From positions 62,001 through 126,000 of the forward strand of contig JAKTTT010000056.1 of NCBI GenBank assembly GCA_030581615.1: a stretch of DNA of 64,000 bases, given 5' to 3'. A model generated the notes under the pieces. It did not search any database. It was not told the origin of the DNA and saw nothing but the letters and a program-made list of their open reading frames with translations. The translations under genes were made by a program, and so were the position numbers. The stretch is from Alloascoidea africana (lineage: Eukaryota; Ascomycota; Alloascoideomycetes; Alloascoideales; Alloascoideaceae). Positions 52,345 to 63,611 of the stretch are shown one piece after another; position 1 is the stretch's first letter, and each line of letters starts with the position of its first letter.

Positions 52345-55300
52345 TCATATCTTGGGAATCCACCTACCTGACTCTGATTCCACGTAAACATGCTTAGGCT
52401 TTGGACTCTGTACAACATGAGAAATGCTACTTTTGAAAAGGTTCCACTTTCCATGTTTAAAGTTAACGTCTATAATTTCGTTATCGTCATCTTCTTCAAG
52501 TTCCGAGACTTGTGGTAAATAGCGCTTTAGCTGAGTGCTCTCGCTCTTGTGATGCCGCGGAACAAAGCTCGGTTGATATGGATTGATAGGCGAAGCCACG
52601 GAATCCGAAAGTTCAGGCCCGGACCCATATCCCGGAGTTGTAGGTTTGTTGTCTGTGGGAGGCTGGTAACTGTAAGGGGAGTATCCAAAGGGTGAAGGCG
52701 CAGCAGTTTCTGTTTTATCACTAGTACGTTCCTCAGTGACTTCAGTATTTATTGGATGCGGGATTATTGAAGATTTTTTTAAACTTGGTACTTGAGGGAA
52801 TTCTTGTTTCGCTTCTGGCTCACCGTCGCTCTCGTTTTTCGACTCCACAAGAGAGTCGACAGAGGCAAAGCCAACCGGCTTATATCTTGCTCGCAATGAT
52901 CGTTTTGGCTTTCTATAGGTCCTTGTTTTGGCCTGAGGGAGTCCTGGGATAATAGGAGCATCCATAGCACTAGAAGGAACAGGCGCTCTCTTCGAGATTT
53001 TTGTTGTTGAACGAATAGTGCTTTTCTCTTCTAATGTGTCATTTTCTTTGGGTTCATCAATTGGTTCACTCGAAGTAACAGGAGCTGGAGCATACCTTGA
53101 TTCCACTGCTTTCACAGCCTCACCATCCGATTCTGTCTCCTGAGCTTGTTGAGAACTATTGCTAGGGACCACAGGAATGACAGGTTCCGAAATATCTGCT
53201 TCCTGCTCAGCAGATTCAGGCTCTTTCTCGTCTTTTAAAGATTCATTTATAATCAGAGAAAGATCCGGGTTGATGACATCTGTCGAAAGGGATTCTTGTG
53301 CTTTGGGAGAGCTAGAACTAGGCTGATCTATTTCCCTTAGTAACATAGAGGACGACTCATTTCGTGAAGGCAGATAGTCGGTAGATGCCAATCCAGGTGT
53401 TGGCGTATACGCAGCCCTTTTCTTTTTAGACTTCTTAGCTCTTGAAGTCGTAGAGGGTAGATTATAAGGGTTGAGAGCGGTTGGTGGTAAACGAGTAGTT
53501 GCTTTCGGAGGTGCATCTTGAACTGTATTTTCTGCGATTAGAGATGGTGATTCCTGAGGCACGGAGCTTTGGTCATTCAAATTTTCGCCCTTCGGTTCTT
53601 GATTAATGCCTTCTTGAGTGTAAGGTATATCGTCAGTTAAGCTTAGATTTGGTTCGAAATTTGTAGCGACGTCTGAAGACTTGGGATTCTCCGTCCTTAG
53701 CTGTTCAGTTGGATTACTGATAGAGCTAGCTCCCACTTCATGATTCGTGAAGCTCTCTTCCTTGTTTCCTGAATCTAACACGGATACTTTCGTTCTTGAA
53801 TTATCTTGAGAGACAGGAGTGTACCGATTTCTTTTATCGATTTTCTCTCCAGTAGCAGACGAACTTTCAGGCACAGGGGTATAGTTTGATGCTATTGGAA
53901 GGTGATCTGATCCGCCGCTATGATCTGCAGGAGGGATAGTGGTATCATTTTGAGAGGTTTCAAGAGGAAGGTTTGAATCATTCAATTGGTAACCATGTTG
54001 TGACATTTCTTGTGGCAGCTCCATTGCATCCACGCTTGGAGTGGGCAAAGTACTAATGGAGGGCTTTGATGGCAAATGCTTGCTATCATCGGCACTAATA
54101 GACCCACGCAAAGAAGATGATACATGTAGCGTTGCTGTTGAATTTGAACCCACAAATTCTTGATTGTACAAGTAATTGCCCTGGCCGTTATCACTCTGAA
54201 TATGTTCTGTCTTGGTTTGCTCTTCCATAAGCATGCCAATTGATCCAAACTGACGACTCTCCAGTCCAACTGATTGATTTCCATATGGAGACATGCTTCT
54301 TGAACGTGAATCAGTAGTTGAAGAAGGTTCTGAGCTAGCAGAGGTGGAATACCCATCATTTTCAGAGCCGCCAAGTTCGACACTATTCACAGCTTGGCTG
54401 TACTGGATTGCCTGGCTTATTGAGGCACTTCTGCTGTCTACGACATGCTGATTTTGAGAATAGCGTTGAGAAGCTGAGCTAGAAGAAAGGCGCTTTCCAG
54501 TGCCAACTTTACTCTTGTAACCATTCAGATTCATAGCCGAAAGAGAAGTTGTTAGCGGGGCTTTCTGTTGGTTCTCTGTTTCCGTTTTATGGGCAAGACC
54601 TTTATGCTGATAATTAGGAGACGTTGGATGCGTAGGCGACAGATCATATGTCTTGAATGCTTTTGGTGAAACCGACTGCGAGTAACTAGAGGGTGTATCA
54701 GTCTCAGGCGTGTAATTGGGTTCCTTCTGGTGTTGTTTCTGTTGTCGCTTCTTATTCTTGTTCTTCAGGGCTCTGCTAACAATGTCCGCTGCCGAGTCAT
54801 TACCATGTAAACCCAATCCTACTGATCTCAAAGACTGATTGCTCCGCTGATGAAGTATTTGCCTTTCAAATATAGGCTGTTCATAAATGTTACTTGTCGA
54901 GCCAGGCCTGACAAGATTTCCCCTTATGGTTGCATTGGAATTCAGGTCGTTAAGTGCCACATAAGACCGGCTTGTGCTCATATCAACCATTGATTGATTC
55001 CTGGAAACTGCGCCTGATCCAAATTTATTAAATAAAGAATCCTCAGCTACTTGAAGGTATTCGTCGTTGGCGTTGGACGAGGTCATAGAATCCGTGTCAT
55101 TGCCAGAGTTCGAAGCAGAATTGGATCCAAGCATAAACTTTTCAAATTGCTTACCAACATTCCATTTCTTATCGATTTTTTGAAGTACTGAGTTTAATGC
55201 AGTGCTTCCGGCATTGGTCTTATCACAAATCGCTTTAAATCTCTCAAGATAAAAGTTTGAAACTTTTAGTGTTTTTGGTAATTGCTTTAGCAATAAAGAA

Positions 55301-57375
55301 ATATTCTCGGCATACTTTTTGCTCGCAGATGATTCTTGATAATCGTATAATAGACATTCCGCCAAATTCAGCTTTGCTTCAAGTAAATGCCAGAAGGGTT
55401 GCACTTGAGGAGAAGAAGACATAGTAGTAGTACTGCTGACAGTGATAAATTCATAAATTTCGCTCATCACTATCGACTCTAGATGGGGTTTCACATCCAG
55501 AGTACTGAGATAAGCAAATTTCAGCCCAGTATTGTCATTCGTTCCTTCAACATTCAATAGTTCTGTATTGCTAAGCGGGACACCAATAATTACAAAGGCT
55601 GTGTGGGCTGCTTCCACTTTGCCATACTCAATAAGCATGCAACCGAATAGCCACACAAAACGGTAGGTGGAACGGCACCAGTTTGAAATTGTAGAATTCA
55701 AGATGGTGCACCAATTCAGAACTGCCCATTCTCTGCTCTGCTCGTTGCCTTTCAGTTCTTGTATAATCGAATCCACGCCCTCCTCATCTGCAATAAAAAG
55801 TTGCAGGAGTAGAATTAATAGTAAAAGAGAAGAATCGCTGGAAGCTGGATTAATGCTATTCGCAATATATTCTGAACATGTTTGCTTCCAACTAGTCTGC
55901 CCTGAGACACTAGCTAGAATGAGGGCTAAACCATATTGTTGGTCATCAAGAATTACCCTTAAAGCCGAGTCTTGATCGCCGGATTGTAAGAAAGACTGAA
56001 ATTTGTACAGTTGACTTGCATCATAATAATACTGAGGCTTTCCATGATGTGGTCTTTGCCTTTGTCGATGCTGCATTTGGCTGTTCATCGGGTTAGGCTC
56101 AAGTATCCTGCTTATGGATGCCTTCAGCTGTTTATCTTGATTAGGAGACACTGTTTGGCTATCTGTTTGTTTCAGAAGCACTTGCAAAACTTTCCACAGT
56201 ATCAAGGTATCATTTGAAGAATACTGAGCCTCAGCCTCCAATTTCGAGATATAACCATCAATCCACTTGTTCAGTTCAGGAACCACGGTCTTCTTCTTCG
56301 TAGATGTAGGAATAAGGGGGCCTGGATAACCTTCAAAAAACGTCAAAGTATGCCTAAAGTTCAAAGACTTTACTTCTAGGGAGTGAAGGATAGATGGGCC
56401 AGACAAGTAACTGGAGTAGGGCTTTTGTACTGGGAGACCCACAAGAGCCTGATTTGGATTTTGGGACCACTTAAAAATTGGGAACTGTCTTTGCAATATT
56501 CCGGTATTGTCAACAGGAGGAGGTGTGGGGATATAAAACGGTTGATGTTGAGGCTTGCTAGGATGAGGAGGTAGGGTATGCTGTTGCTGTTGTCCTGCAA
56601 TAGGGAATCTATCATGCATTTGATATGTTTCTGAGGTATAAGATCCATGCCTAGGACCTGATATCTCGGGAATTGGAGGTGTCGCAAAAAAGTCAGAAGC
56701 GTGGCTGGATTTGCGGGAGGTTGGAGGGCCACCAACACTAGGCCCTACATTTGAAGCGCCTGATAATCTATGACGCACCGGTGCAGAGTGAGCTTGTGGT
56801 GCCAGAGAAGTCGATGGAGGCAAAGGAGGAGCTGCAAAAAAGTCGTTGGCGGGTTTCCTAGGAGGGTTTGGATTTTGCTGTTTGTTTGGTAGAAATGGGT
56901 TTTGCTGTTGGACTGGACTGATATGCGGTCGCAGTGATGGCTTAGAATGCCGTTGTTGACCGTAAACATTAACCGTAGCAGGGGCGACTGTTTTTAGGGA
57001 TGAGGTCATAGGCAAGTCTTCGAAGAAAGATTTCTTTTTGCCTACTGCCTCTCCAGCTGGTACTGTGGATGTCATCTGAGGTTGGTAGCTGTGGGCATTT
57101 GTTACCGGCTGACCAGGTGGCACCGAATAAGGGTGTGGATTGGAGGAGCCTTGAATGATATCATCAGGAAGCAGCTCGTCATCGTCCTTTAAGAAACCAA
57201 AAGATTCTTCGGGCAGCAGGTCGTCATCATTTTCAAGAAAGGCGAACTTTGAGTTTTCTGGAGCCACCGTGGAGGGTTGTTGGCTGTCGTTTGCATTTTT
57301 CTGGTACCAGTCTGAGGTCTCAAACTCCATCTGCTGCGACCATGGTTGCTGGGAAGCACTTGTCGCCTGTTCCAT
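52345..57375 (-). CDS. SEC16: Sec16, COPII scaffold of ER exit sites
   Basis: Sec16 organises ER exit sites and binds Sec23/Sec24 and Sec13. The product is about 1676 residues from the ATG at 57375 (MEQATSASQQPW). The N-terminal 300 residues are Pro/Gln/Ser-rich with repeated acidic motifs (FAFLENDDDLLPEESFGFL, FLKDDDELLPDDI). The central conserved domain with the ACE1 element runs from about residue 300 to 717, for example IFKWSQNPNQALVGLPVQ, LWKVLQVLLKQ, YKFQSFLQSGDQDSAL and YGLALILASVSGQTSWK. It continues with WCRSTYRFVWLFGCMLIEYG and EAKLNLAECLLYDY. The last 900 residues are low complexity, ending in a conserved-type C-terminal segment (FGYSPYSYQPP; INPYQPSFVPRHHKSE). The frame is open a little upstream but without an ATG. 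The gene is divergent from PEP4. Confidence 0.9.
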   Translation of the reverse strand: MEQATSASQQPWSQQMEFETSDWYQKNANDSQQPSTVAPENSKFAFLENDDDLLPEESFGFLKDDDELLPDDIIQGSSNPHPYSVPPGQPVTNAHSYQPQMTSTVPAGEAVGKKKSFFEDLPMTSSLKTVAPATVNVYGQQRHSKPSLRPHISPVQQQNPFLPNKQQNPNPPRKPANDFFAAPPLPPSTSLAPQAHSAPVRHRLSGASNVGPSVGGPPTSRKSSHASDFFATPPIPEISGPRHGSYTSETYQMHDRFPIAGQQQQHTLPPHPSKPQHQPFYIPTPPPVDNTGILQRQFPIFKWSQNPNQALVGLPVQKPYSSYLSGPSILHSLEVKSLNFRHTLTFFEGYPGPLIPTSTKKKTVVPELNKWIDGYISKLEAEAQYSSNDTLILWKVLQVLLKQTDSQTVSPNQDKQLKASISRILEPNPMNSQMQHRQRQRPHHGKPQYYYDASQLYKFQSFLQSGDQDSALRVILDDQQYGLALILASVSGQTSWKQTCSEYIANSINPASSDSSLLLLILLLQLFIADEEGVDSIIQELKGNEQSREWAVLNWCTILNSTISNWCRSTYRFVWLFGCMLIEYGKVEAAHTAFVIIGVPLSNTELLNVEGTNDNTGLKFAYLSTLDVKPHLESIVMSEIYEFITVSSTTTMSSSPQVQPFWHLLEAKLNLAECLLYDYQESSASKKYAENISLLLKQLPKTLKVSNFYLERFKAICDKTNAGSTALNSVLQKIDKKWNVGKQFEKFMLGSNSASNSGNDTDSMTSSNANDEYLQVAEDSLFNKFGSGAVSRNQSMVDMSTSRSYVALNDLNSNATIRGNLVRPGSTSNIYEQPIFERQILHQRSNQSLRSVGLGLHGNDSAADIVSRALKNKNKKRQQKQHQKEPNYTPETDTPSSYSQSVSPKAFKTYDLSPTHPTSPNYQHKGLAHKTETENQQKAPLTTSLSAMNLNGYKSKVGTGKRLSSSSASQRYSQNQHVVDSRSASISQAIQYSQAVNSVELGGSENDGYSTSASSEPSSTTDSRSRSMSPYGNQSVGLESRQFGSIGMLMEEQTKTEHIQSDNGQGNYLYNQEFVGSNSTATLHVSSSLRGSISADDSKHLPSKPSISTLPTPSVDAMELPQEMSQHGYQLNDSNLPLETSQNDTTIPPADHSGGSDHLPIASNYTPVPESSSATGEKIDKRNRYTPVSQDNSRTKVSVLDSGNKEESFTNHEVGASSISNPTEQLRTENPKSSDVATNFEPNLSLTDDIPYTQEGINQEPKGENLNDQSSVPQESPSLIAENTVQDAPPKATTRLPPTALNPYNLPSTTSRAKKSKKKRAAYTPTPGLASTDYLPSRNESSSMLLREIDQPSSSSPKAQESLSTDVINPDLSLIINESLKDEKEPESAEQEADISEPVIPVVPSNSSQQAQETESDGEAVKAVESRYAPAPVTSSEPIDEPKENDTLEEKSTIRSTTKISKRAPVPSSAMDAPIIPGLPQAKTRTYRKPKRSLRARYKPVGFASVDSLVESKNESDGEPEAKQEFPQVPSLKKSSIIPHPINTEVTEERTSDKTETAAPSPFGYSPYSYQPPTDNKPTTPGYGSGPELSDSVASPINPYQPSFVPRHHKSESTQLKRYLPQVSELEEDDDNEIIDVNFKHGKWNLFKSSISHVVQSPKPKHVYVESESGRWIPKI

Positions 57376-58888
<1,513 letters not shown>

Positions 58889-59223
58889 TTGATAAACTGT
58901 TTTCTTATTGCTTATACTTTTTTTGTTCTTTTTGCTTCACCTACATGTGATTTATGATGATTTTCTGTCCTTAATAGCTTAGTATTTTGCTGCATATTAT
59001 TCTGCGTTGCATTTCATCTTGCTGACTTTATTTACATGGCTCTAAAAGAATTTTGGTTTTGATTAATATAACTCAAAGGAATTGTTCTTTCCCCTACTTA
59101 ATATTTAAGCTTTCTGTAGAAGGCAGGTGCTACAACTTGGATTTGAGCATCTATTAATAAGTAGGTACAAGGGACAGTAATGGCATATATGAACAACACA
59201 AAAAAATCACTTCAAAGTTGGCA
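58889..59223. terminator. Convergent 3' region between PEP4 and CYS3
   Basis: This T-rich 335-bp stretch lies between converging genes and holds no gene. Polyadenylation of both messages must occur here. Confidence 0.4.
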
Positions 59224-60414
59224 TTATAATCCAGAAACAGCTTTCAGAGCCTGTGCAATGTCAGCAACCAAATCCTCTTCTTCCTCCACGCCCACGCTAA
59301 CTCTTATTAGATCGTCAAACACGCCAGACTTGGCTCGCTCTTCGGGACTGATGCCAGCATGGGTCATAACAGCCGGGACCTCCAACAAGCTTTCAATGCC
59401 GCCTAGCGATTCCGCCAGGGTGAACACTTTTGTAGCAGAAGCAAACGCTGCTGCGCCTACGGCTCCTCCTTTAACTCGGAAAGAGATCATGCCACCGCCA
59501 AATCCTTGACGATGCTGTCTTTGAACAATGTCATATCCTGGGTGCGACTCGAGGCCTGGGTAGTTGACACTGATAACATGAGGAGATTTTTCCAAGAATC
59601 TGGCAACAGCGAGAGCATTGGACGATGCTGCTTTTGCTCTCAAATGTAAGGTCTTCAAGCCTCGGTGAGCAAGCCAAGAATCAAAAGGAGAAGGAATGGC
59701 ACCAATGGCGTTCTGTAAAAATCTCAGTCTTTGGTGGATTGATTCATTACTGGTAACAGCGACGCCGAGAACAACATCTGAGTGGCCATTGATGTACTTG
59801 GTGACCGAGTGGACCACAATGTCAGCACCGAGTTTCAAAGGATTCTGAATGTAAGGGGACAGGAAGGTGTTGTCGACAACAAGGTATATTTCTTGATTCT
59901 TGGATTCCCGAACAGATCGAACGATCTGGGCTACTTTGGCGATATCGGTGATACTCAAGGTAGGATTCGATGGAGATTCCACCCATACGAGTCTGGTGTC
60001 AGGGGTGATCAAAGATTCCAACTCCTTGTTGATATTATTGGTAAAAGATGTTTTCACACCGTGAGTGTTTGCAACTTTGGTAAAGTACCGGTGAGTGCCT
60101 CCGTAAACGTCACCAACGGACACTACATGGGACCCTTGAGCCAAGCTCTGCAAAACTGTGGCTGTAGTTGCGCTTCCAGAAGAAAAGGCCAATCCAAAAA
60201 CGCCTCCTTCTAGGGCAGCAACAGCTTGCTCAAAGCCATCTCTATTGGGGTTCCCGGACCTAGAATATTCATAGCCATTTATGGTTTGAGCAGGAGCAGT
60301 CTGGGCAAAAGTTGTAGAGAGAGAAATCGCCGGAATAACTGCCCCGGTGTGTGGATCATGAGGAGCACCTGCGTGAATAGCGAGCGTTCCAAAACCTGCC
60401 TGGTCGAGAGTCAT
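59224..60414 (-). CDS. CYS3: Cystathionine gamma-lyase
   Basis: This is the PLP enzyme that cleaves cystathionine to cysteine, ammonia and 2-oxobutyrate in transsulfuration. The product is 396 residues; the yeast enzyme is 394. Signatures are YEYSRSGNPNRDGFE, FSSGSATTATVLQ, VWVESPSNPTL, VVDNTFLSPYIQNPL and the PLP-binding lysine at 206 in VVHSVTKYINGHSDV. The C-terminal VFTLAESLGGIESL, PAVMTHAG and LIRVSVGVE are typical of gamma-lyase rather than beta-lyase. Start: ATG at 60414 (MTLDQAGFGTLAIHAG), the family N-terminus. The in-frame ATG at 60561 lies upstream of the TATA box and is unlikely to be transcribed. The promoter order is a CACGTG E-box, TATA, then the start, fitting Cbf1/Met4 sulfur control. 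Confidence 0.95.
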   Translation of the reverse strand: MTLDQAGFGTLAIHAGAPHDPHTGAVIPAISLSTTFAQTAPAQTINGYEYSRSGNPNRDGFEQAVAALEGGVFGLAFSSGSATTATVLQSLAQGSHVVSVGDVYGGTHRYFTKVANTHGVKTSFTNNINKELESLITPDTRLVWVESPSNPTLSITDIAKVAQIVRSVRESKNQEIYLVVDNTFLSPYIQNPLKLGADIVVHSVTKYINGHSDVVLGVAVTSNESIHQRLRFLQNAIGAIPSPFDSWLAHRGLKTLHLRAKAASSNALAVARFLEKSPHVISVNYPGLESHPGYDIVQRQHRQGFGGGMISFRVKGGAVGAAAFASATKVFTLAESLGGIESLLEVPAVMTHAGISPEERAKSGVFDDLIRVSVGVEEEEDLVADIAQALKAVSGL

Positions 60415-60495
60415 GATGTGTATAATCTGAGAACAAGTAAATGACTGAGAAAAATCTTGAGGAAAAGCCAAAAAGGAAAAAAAAAATGCTTTTGC

Positions 60496-60503
60496 TTTTA
60501 TAC
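60496..60503 (-). promoter_or_regulatory. TATA box of CYS3
   Basis: TATAAAAG on the minus strand lies 82-90 nt before the CYS3 start, so transcription should begin downstream of the alternative ATG at 60561. Confidence 0.6.
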
Positions 60504-60551
60504 CAATTTTCCTCAAGATACGCACCATTATTTTCCAAGCTCCTACAAGCG

Positions 60552-60557
60552 CACGTG
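60552..60557 (-). promoter_or_regulatory. CACGTG E-box (Cbf1-type) upstream of CYS3
   Basis: GCACGTGAC contains the palindromic CACGTG, the site of Cbf1 in the sulfur regulon and at centromeres. It lies about 140 bp before CYS3 and 50 bp before its TATA box. Confidence 0.6.
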
Positions 60558-62387
60558 ACATGATGAAAGTGCACTGGATTTGTAATTATGTGCTTATGAT
60601 GCACTGTGGCTGGTACCCGGTGGCGGTGGCTGAACAGGCGTGAGCCCGGATCATTACTAACACTCCACGCTGGGGGGGGGGGGGATTTTTCGGTCGCGCC
60701 GGCTGTCGACTTGGTAGGGGACCAGGGTCGCAGAGGCGCTGTGTGGCGAGGAGTGCGAGACCGCCAGAAGGACAGGGTGCGAGTGTGCCAGCAGCAGAGG
60801 ATGTGAATCGCACTGGCCAGATGAGCAGGAAGGCTGATGGTTGGAGACTCGTTGGACCGCCACGTACGATGCTGTCGTAGCAATTCCTCGCACATGTCCG
60901 CCCAACCACTAGCCAAAGTCCGCGTAGGAACAAAAGCTGGAGAGTGCTCAAACGTGTCTTCAGAGAGCAGGTCTGATACAGACACTGAAGCATTGTAGAT
61001 CATCTGTAGCGGTGCCTCCAGATATGGGACAAATCCCAAGTCTGACTCCTGTCTCAGTATCCCCGAGCCAACACCAAATGCTAGAGAAGTCGCATGCCAA
61101 ATTCAAAGAATAAACTGTCAGCCTACATCAGTTTTGCTTGTTATTTCCATTTTTAATTCAGCAGCAAAAGGTTGTAAAACTGGATACTCGTGTTTAGTAA
61201 CCTAAACTTAACCAAGTAAGTCATTAAACACCTTGTTTTTTTCTAAGCTCTGATGACTCACTATATGATTCATCACACGCTTATCAGTTTTTTTGAGGTT
61301 ATAGAAGATGAGAATTAAACAGGCCATGCCCTTCTGTTGGTTGCCGAGATGGTGGAATTGTGACGTCATCCTTAGCTAACCTTGAAGTCTTCCGTTTCTC
61401 AGTTCTGTCAACATTTCATAGAGAAGAGTCCGTTTACAACGCTGTGTCTTTTTTCTGTGCCTTTTGTCTGCTACTTTCCATTGTTGCTCCCAATGCCCAA
61501 CACGAAGCAAGCAAACATTTGAACTCTGCATCCAACGTTTCAGACTCAATGAAAAAGTAGACAATTTTCATGAACACAGAAGGCTTTGAATTTGTAGTGT
61601 TCAATAACTCTGGACAGAACGTTCTGTTTATGCTTCTGCTACGCACTTCTTTTTTGAAAATTGTTTTGTGTTTGCTGTCTGCCACACTGAGTCCGCCCAA
61701 GATTTATGATCAAGCTGAGAGTACTGGTTTGGGTTTATTAAGCGCCGGACCAAGCTCGAGGTTTCTTGTTTTTGTGAAGAAAACGTTCTTCCAGCCGCTT
61801 CGTCTGCTTTGAGGCGCATTTTCATAGTGGACTTGATTTTGCTTTTGGCGTATATTGGGAAACGATACAATTATAGACGGCTCCTGATTCTGGTAAATCT
61901 CAACACAATTCCAGAACAAGAAAATGGACTCAGAATTCTTATTCTTGACAAATCTACACATCTTTCTCTAAGCTCAAGACAGCATAAAGTCAGGTTAAGC
62001 CTTGAACATACTGTCACAGTATTATCGGGGTTTAAGCATAGAATGTTGGTGTCTACCAGATAAGTATTGCCAGCTACGGTAAAACAATTGTCTCTGAGCT
62101 TCACCTTAGATTTGAAACTTCCAAACTGTATCTGAGTTTCCAACCCAAGCTGGGATGTAACAACGAAAGAATGATTATCTTTGTGGGGAACAGAAAGTCT
62201 AGTTAATCTAATTTTTCTCCAAAAAAAAAAAAAAAGAGAAATTATTACAGTTGCTATATGATTTTTTTGGTAACAGTTTTGTGTTCTCAATAGTACAATG
62301 TTCGAACAAAAATATACAATAAAAAATTGTTAAATTAATACATTTTAAAACTTGGAAAAAATCAACGAAAGCAAAAATTGCCTGTGT

Positions 62388-63611
62388 TTAAATCAAACTA
62401 AGAAGTCCGATGAAAACAAAAGAGAATGCGCCAAGAATGTTTCCTGAAGCATTGCCGTAAACTCCAGCGGCAGCTGCATTATCAGAGGAGCTGACTGAAG
62501 CCACAGTTGAAGAAGAAACTTCGCTCGAGGAAGAAGTGGCGGAAGAGAAATCAGAGCTAATGGTACTTGAAGTTTCGGCCTCAGAGCTTGAAGATGATGT
62601 AATCGAGGTTTGGGATTTTGATGCAGAGGAAGAAGACGAGGTGGAGCTTGAAGTTGAGTTTGCTGAGGATGACACAGAAGAAGAAGAAGAAGAAGCTGAT
62701 GAAGAAGCTGATGAAGAAGACTTGCTACCCTTTTCCTGTTTCTCGTGCGTTTCTGATTTTGAGGATTCAAATGAATTGTCAAATTTGCCATTTCCAGCTT
62801 CATCCTGGCGACCATTTACAGCGCCATCAACAGCCACAATTGACTCCCAAGTTCCCGAACTGCCAGTATATTTGTACTCTTTACCAGTGGAATAATCTTC
62901 CACCACAATTGATTTAATGAACATAGAGTAAGGAGCTTGAGAGTAGTCAATTGGGCCGCCTGCCCATCCAATGGTTCCCTCGCTATTGCTTGCATCACCA
63001 CCTGCCCAGATACCAGCTCTAACAAACTGGGGGCTTTGTGGATACCCTTCGGCGGTGTTGTTGGGAACTGTTCTTACTACGTTGCCATCTATAGTCCAGC
63101 TCAAGGAGTCTTGTCTCCAATCAATTCCGTAGGTGTGGAACTGCCCAGTTGCATCAGCAACTTGATGGTACCCACCTCGAGTATAGGTTGAGGCATCTCC
63201 TTTGGAGAAAAAGTTTGATTGGACCTCTCCGCCTTTGGAGCCGATCCATTCAATATCGATTTCGTCGAGGTCATCACTCTGCAAAAACACTGAGGAAATG
63301 ACACCTTGTCCGGGCGAAGCCTTAGCCACGACCTCGACTTTACCGTAGAGAATGTAAAAAGAGGACTGCACAGAAGGGTTATCGAATCTCTTTGCGAGGG
63401 TCAAACCCATCCCGTTATCATCGTATGTGATAGATCCTACCGAGGTGCTGGAAATCGGGAAATAAGGCGATTCTCCTTGGGTAAAGTCAAGGTTGATGGA
63501 CTTACCCAAAGCAGGATTTGCTGGACAATCAGTAGATACGAGAGGATTACAGCCCGCAGAGACAAGCCCTGCGAGAAGTGCAACCAGAGTAGTTGTAGTG
63601 ACAAATGTCAT
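62388..63611 (-). CDS. CRH1: GPI-anchored glucan/chitin transglycosylase of family GH16 (CRH type)
   Basis: Crh enzymes join chitin to beta-glucan in the cell wall. The product is 407 residues: signal peptide (residues 1-19), GH16 domain to about 250, a Ser-rich stalk of some 110 residues, and a hydrophobic C-terminus with a GPI-type site near GNASGNILGAF. The catalytic motif is D116-E-I-D-I-E121 (LDEIDIEWIG), with Glu117 the nucleophile and Glu121 the acid/base. QSNFFSKGD, YHTYGIDW-type and SWTIDGNVVRTV are typical. The Ser-rich stalk is encoded by degenerate TCN repeats. It fits CRH1/UTR2; the shortened N-terminus lacks a clear chitin-binding module (only CNP..TDCP), which favours Crh1. Confidence 0.9.
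   Translation of the reverse strand: MTFVTTTTLVALLAGLVSAGCNPLVSTDCPANPALGKSINLDFTQGESPYFPISSTSVGSITYDDNGMGLTLAKRFDNPSVQSSFYILYGKVEVVAKASPGQGVISSVFLQSDDLDEIDIEWIGSKGGEVQSNFFSKGDASTYTRGGYHQVADATGQFHTYGIDWRQDSLSWTIDGNVVRTVPNNTAEGYPQSPQFVRAGIWAGGDASNSEGTIGWAGGPIDYSQAPYSMFIKSIVVEDYSTGKEYKYTGSSGTWESIVAVDGAVNGRQDEAGNGKFDNSFESSKSETHEKQEKGSKSSSSASSSASSSSSSVSSSANSTSSSTSSSSSASKSQTSITSSSSSEAETSSTISSDFSSATSSSSEVSSSTVASVSSSDNAAAAGVYGNASGNILGAFSFVFIGLLSLI

Larger units (their letters stand above)
60415..62387. other. Intergenic region between CYS3 and CRH1
   Basis: This 1.97-kb stretch begins with the CYS3 promoter. Positions 60590-60960 are GC-rich and include a G homopolymer of about 13 at 60672. The rest is AT-rich, with a TGACTCA at about 61254 and A-runs near 62220. 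Open frames (up to 227 codons over the GC-rich part) overlap the CYS3 promoter and have no family resemblance. No RNA gene is evident. Confidence 0.45.

Noticed and set aside
60415-60561. N-terminal extension of CYS3 from the ATG at 60561
   Set aside because: The TATA box at 60496-60503 lies downstream of that ATG, and the family N-terminus begins at 60414.
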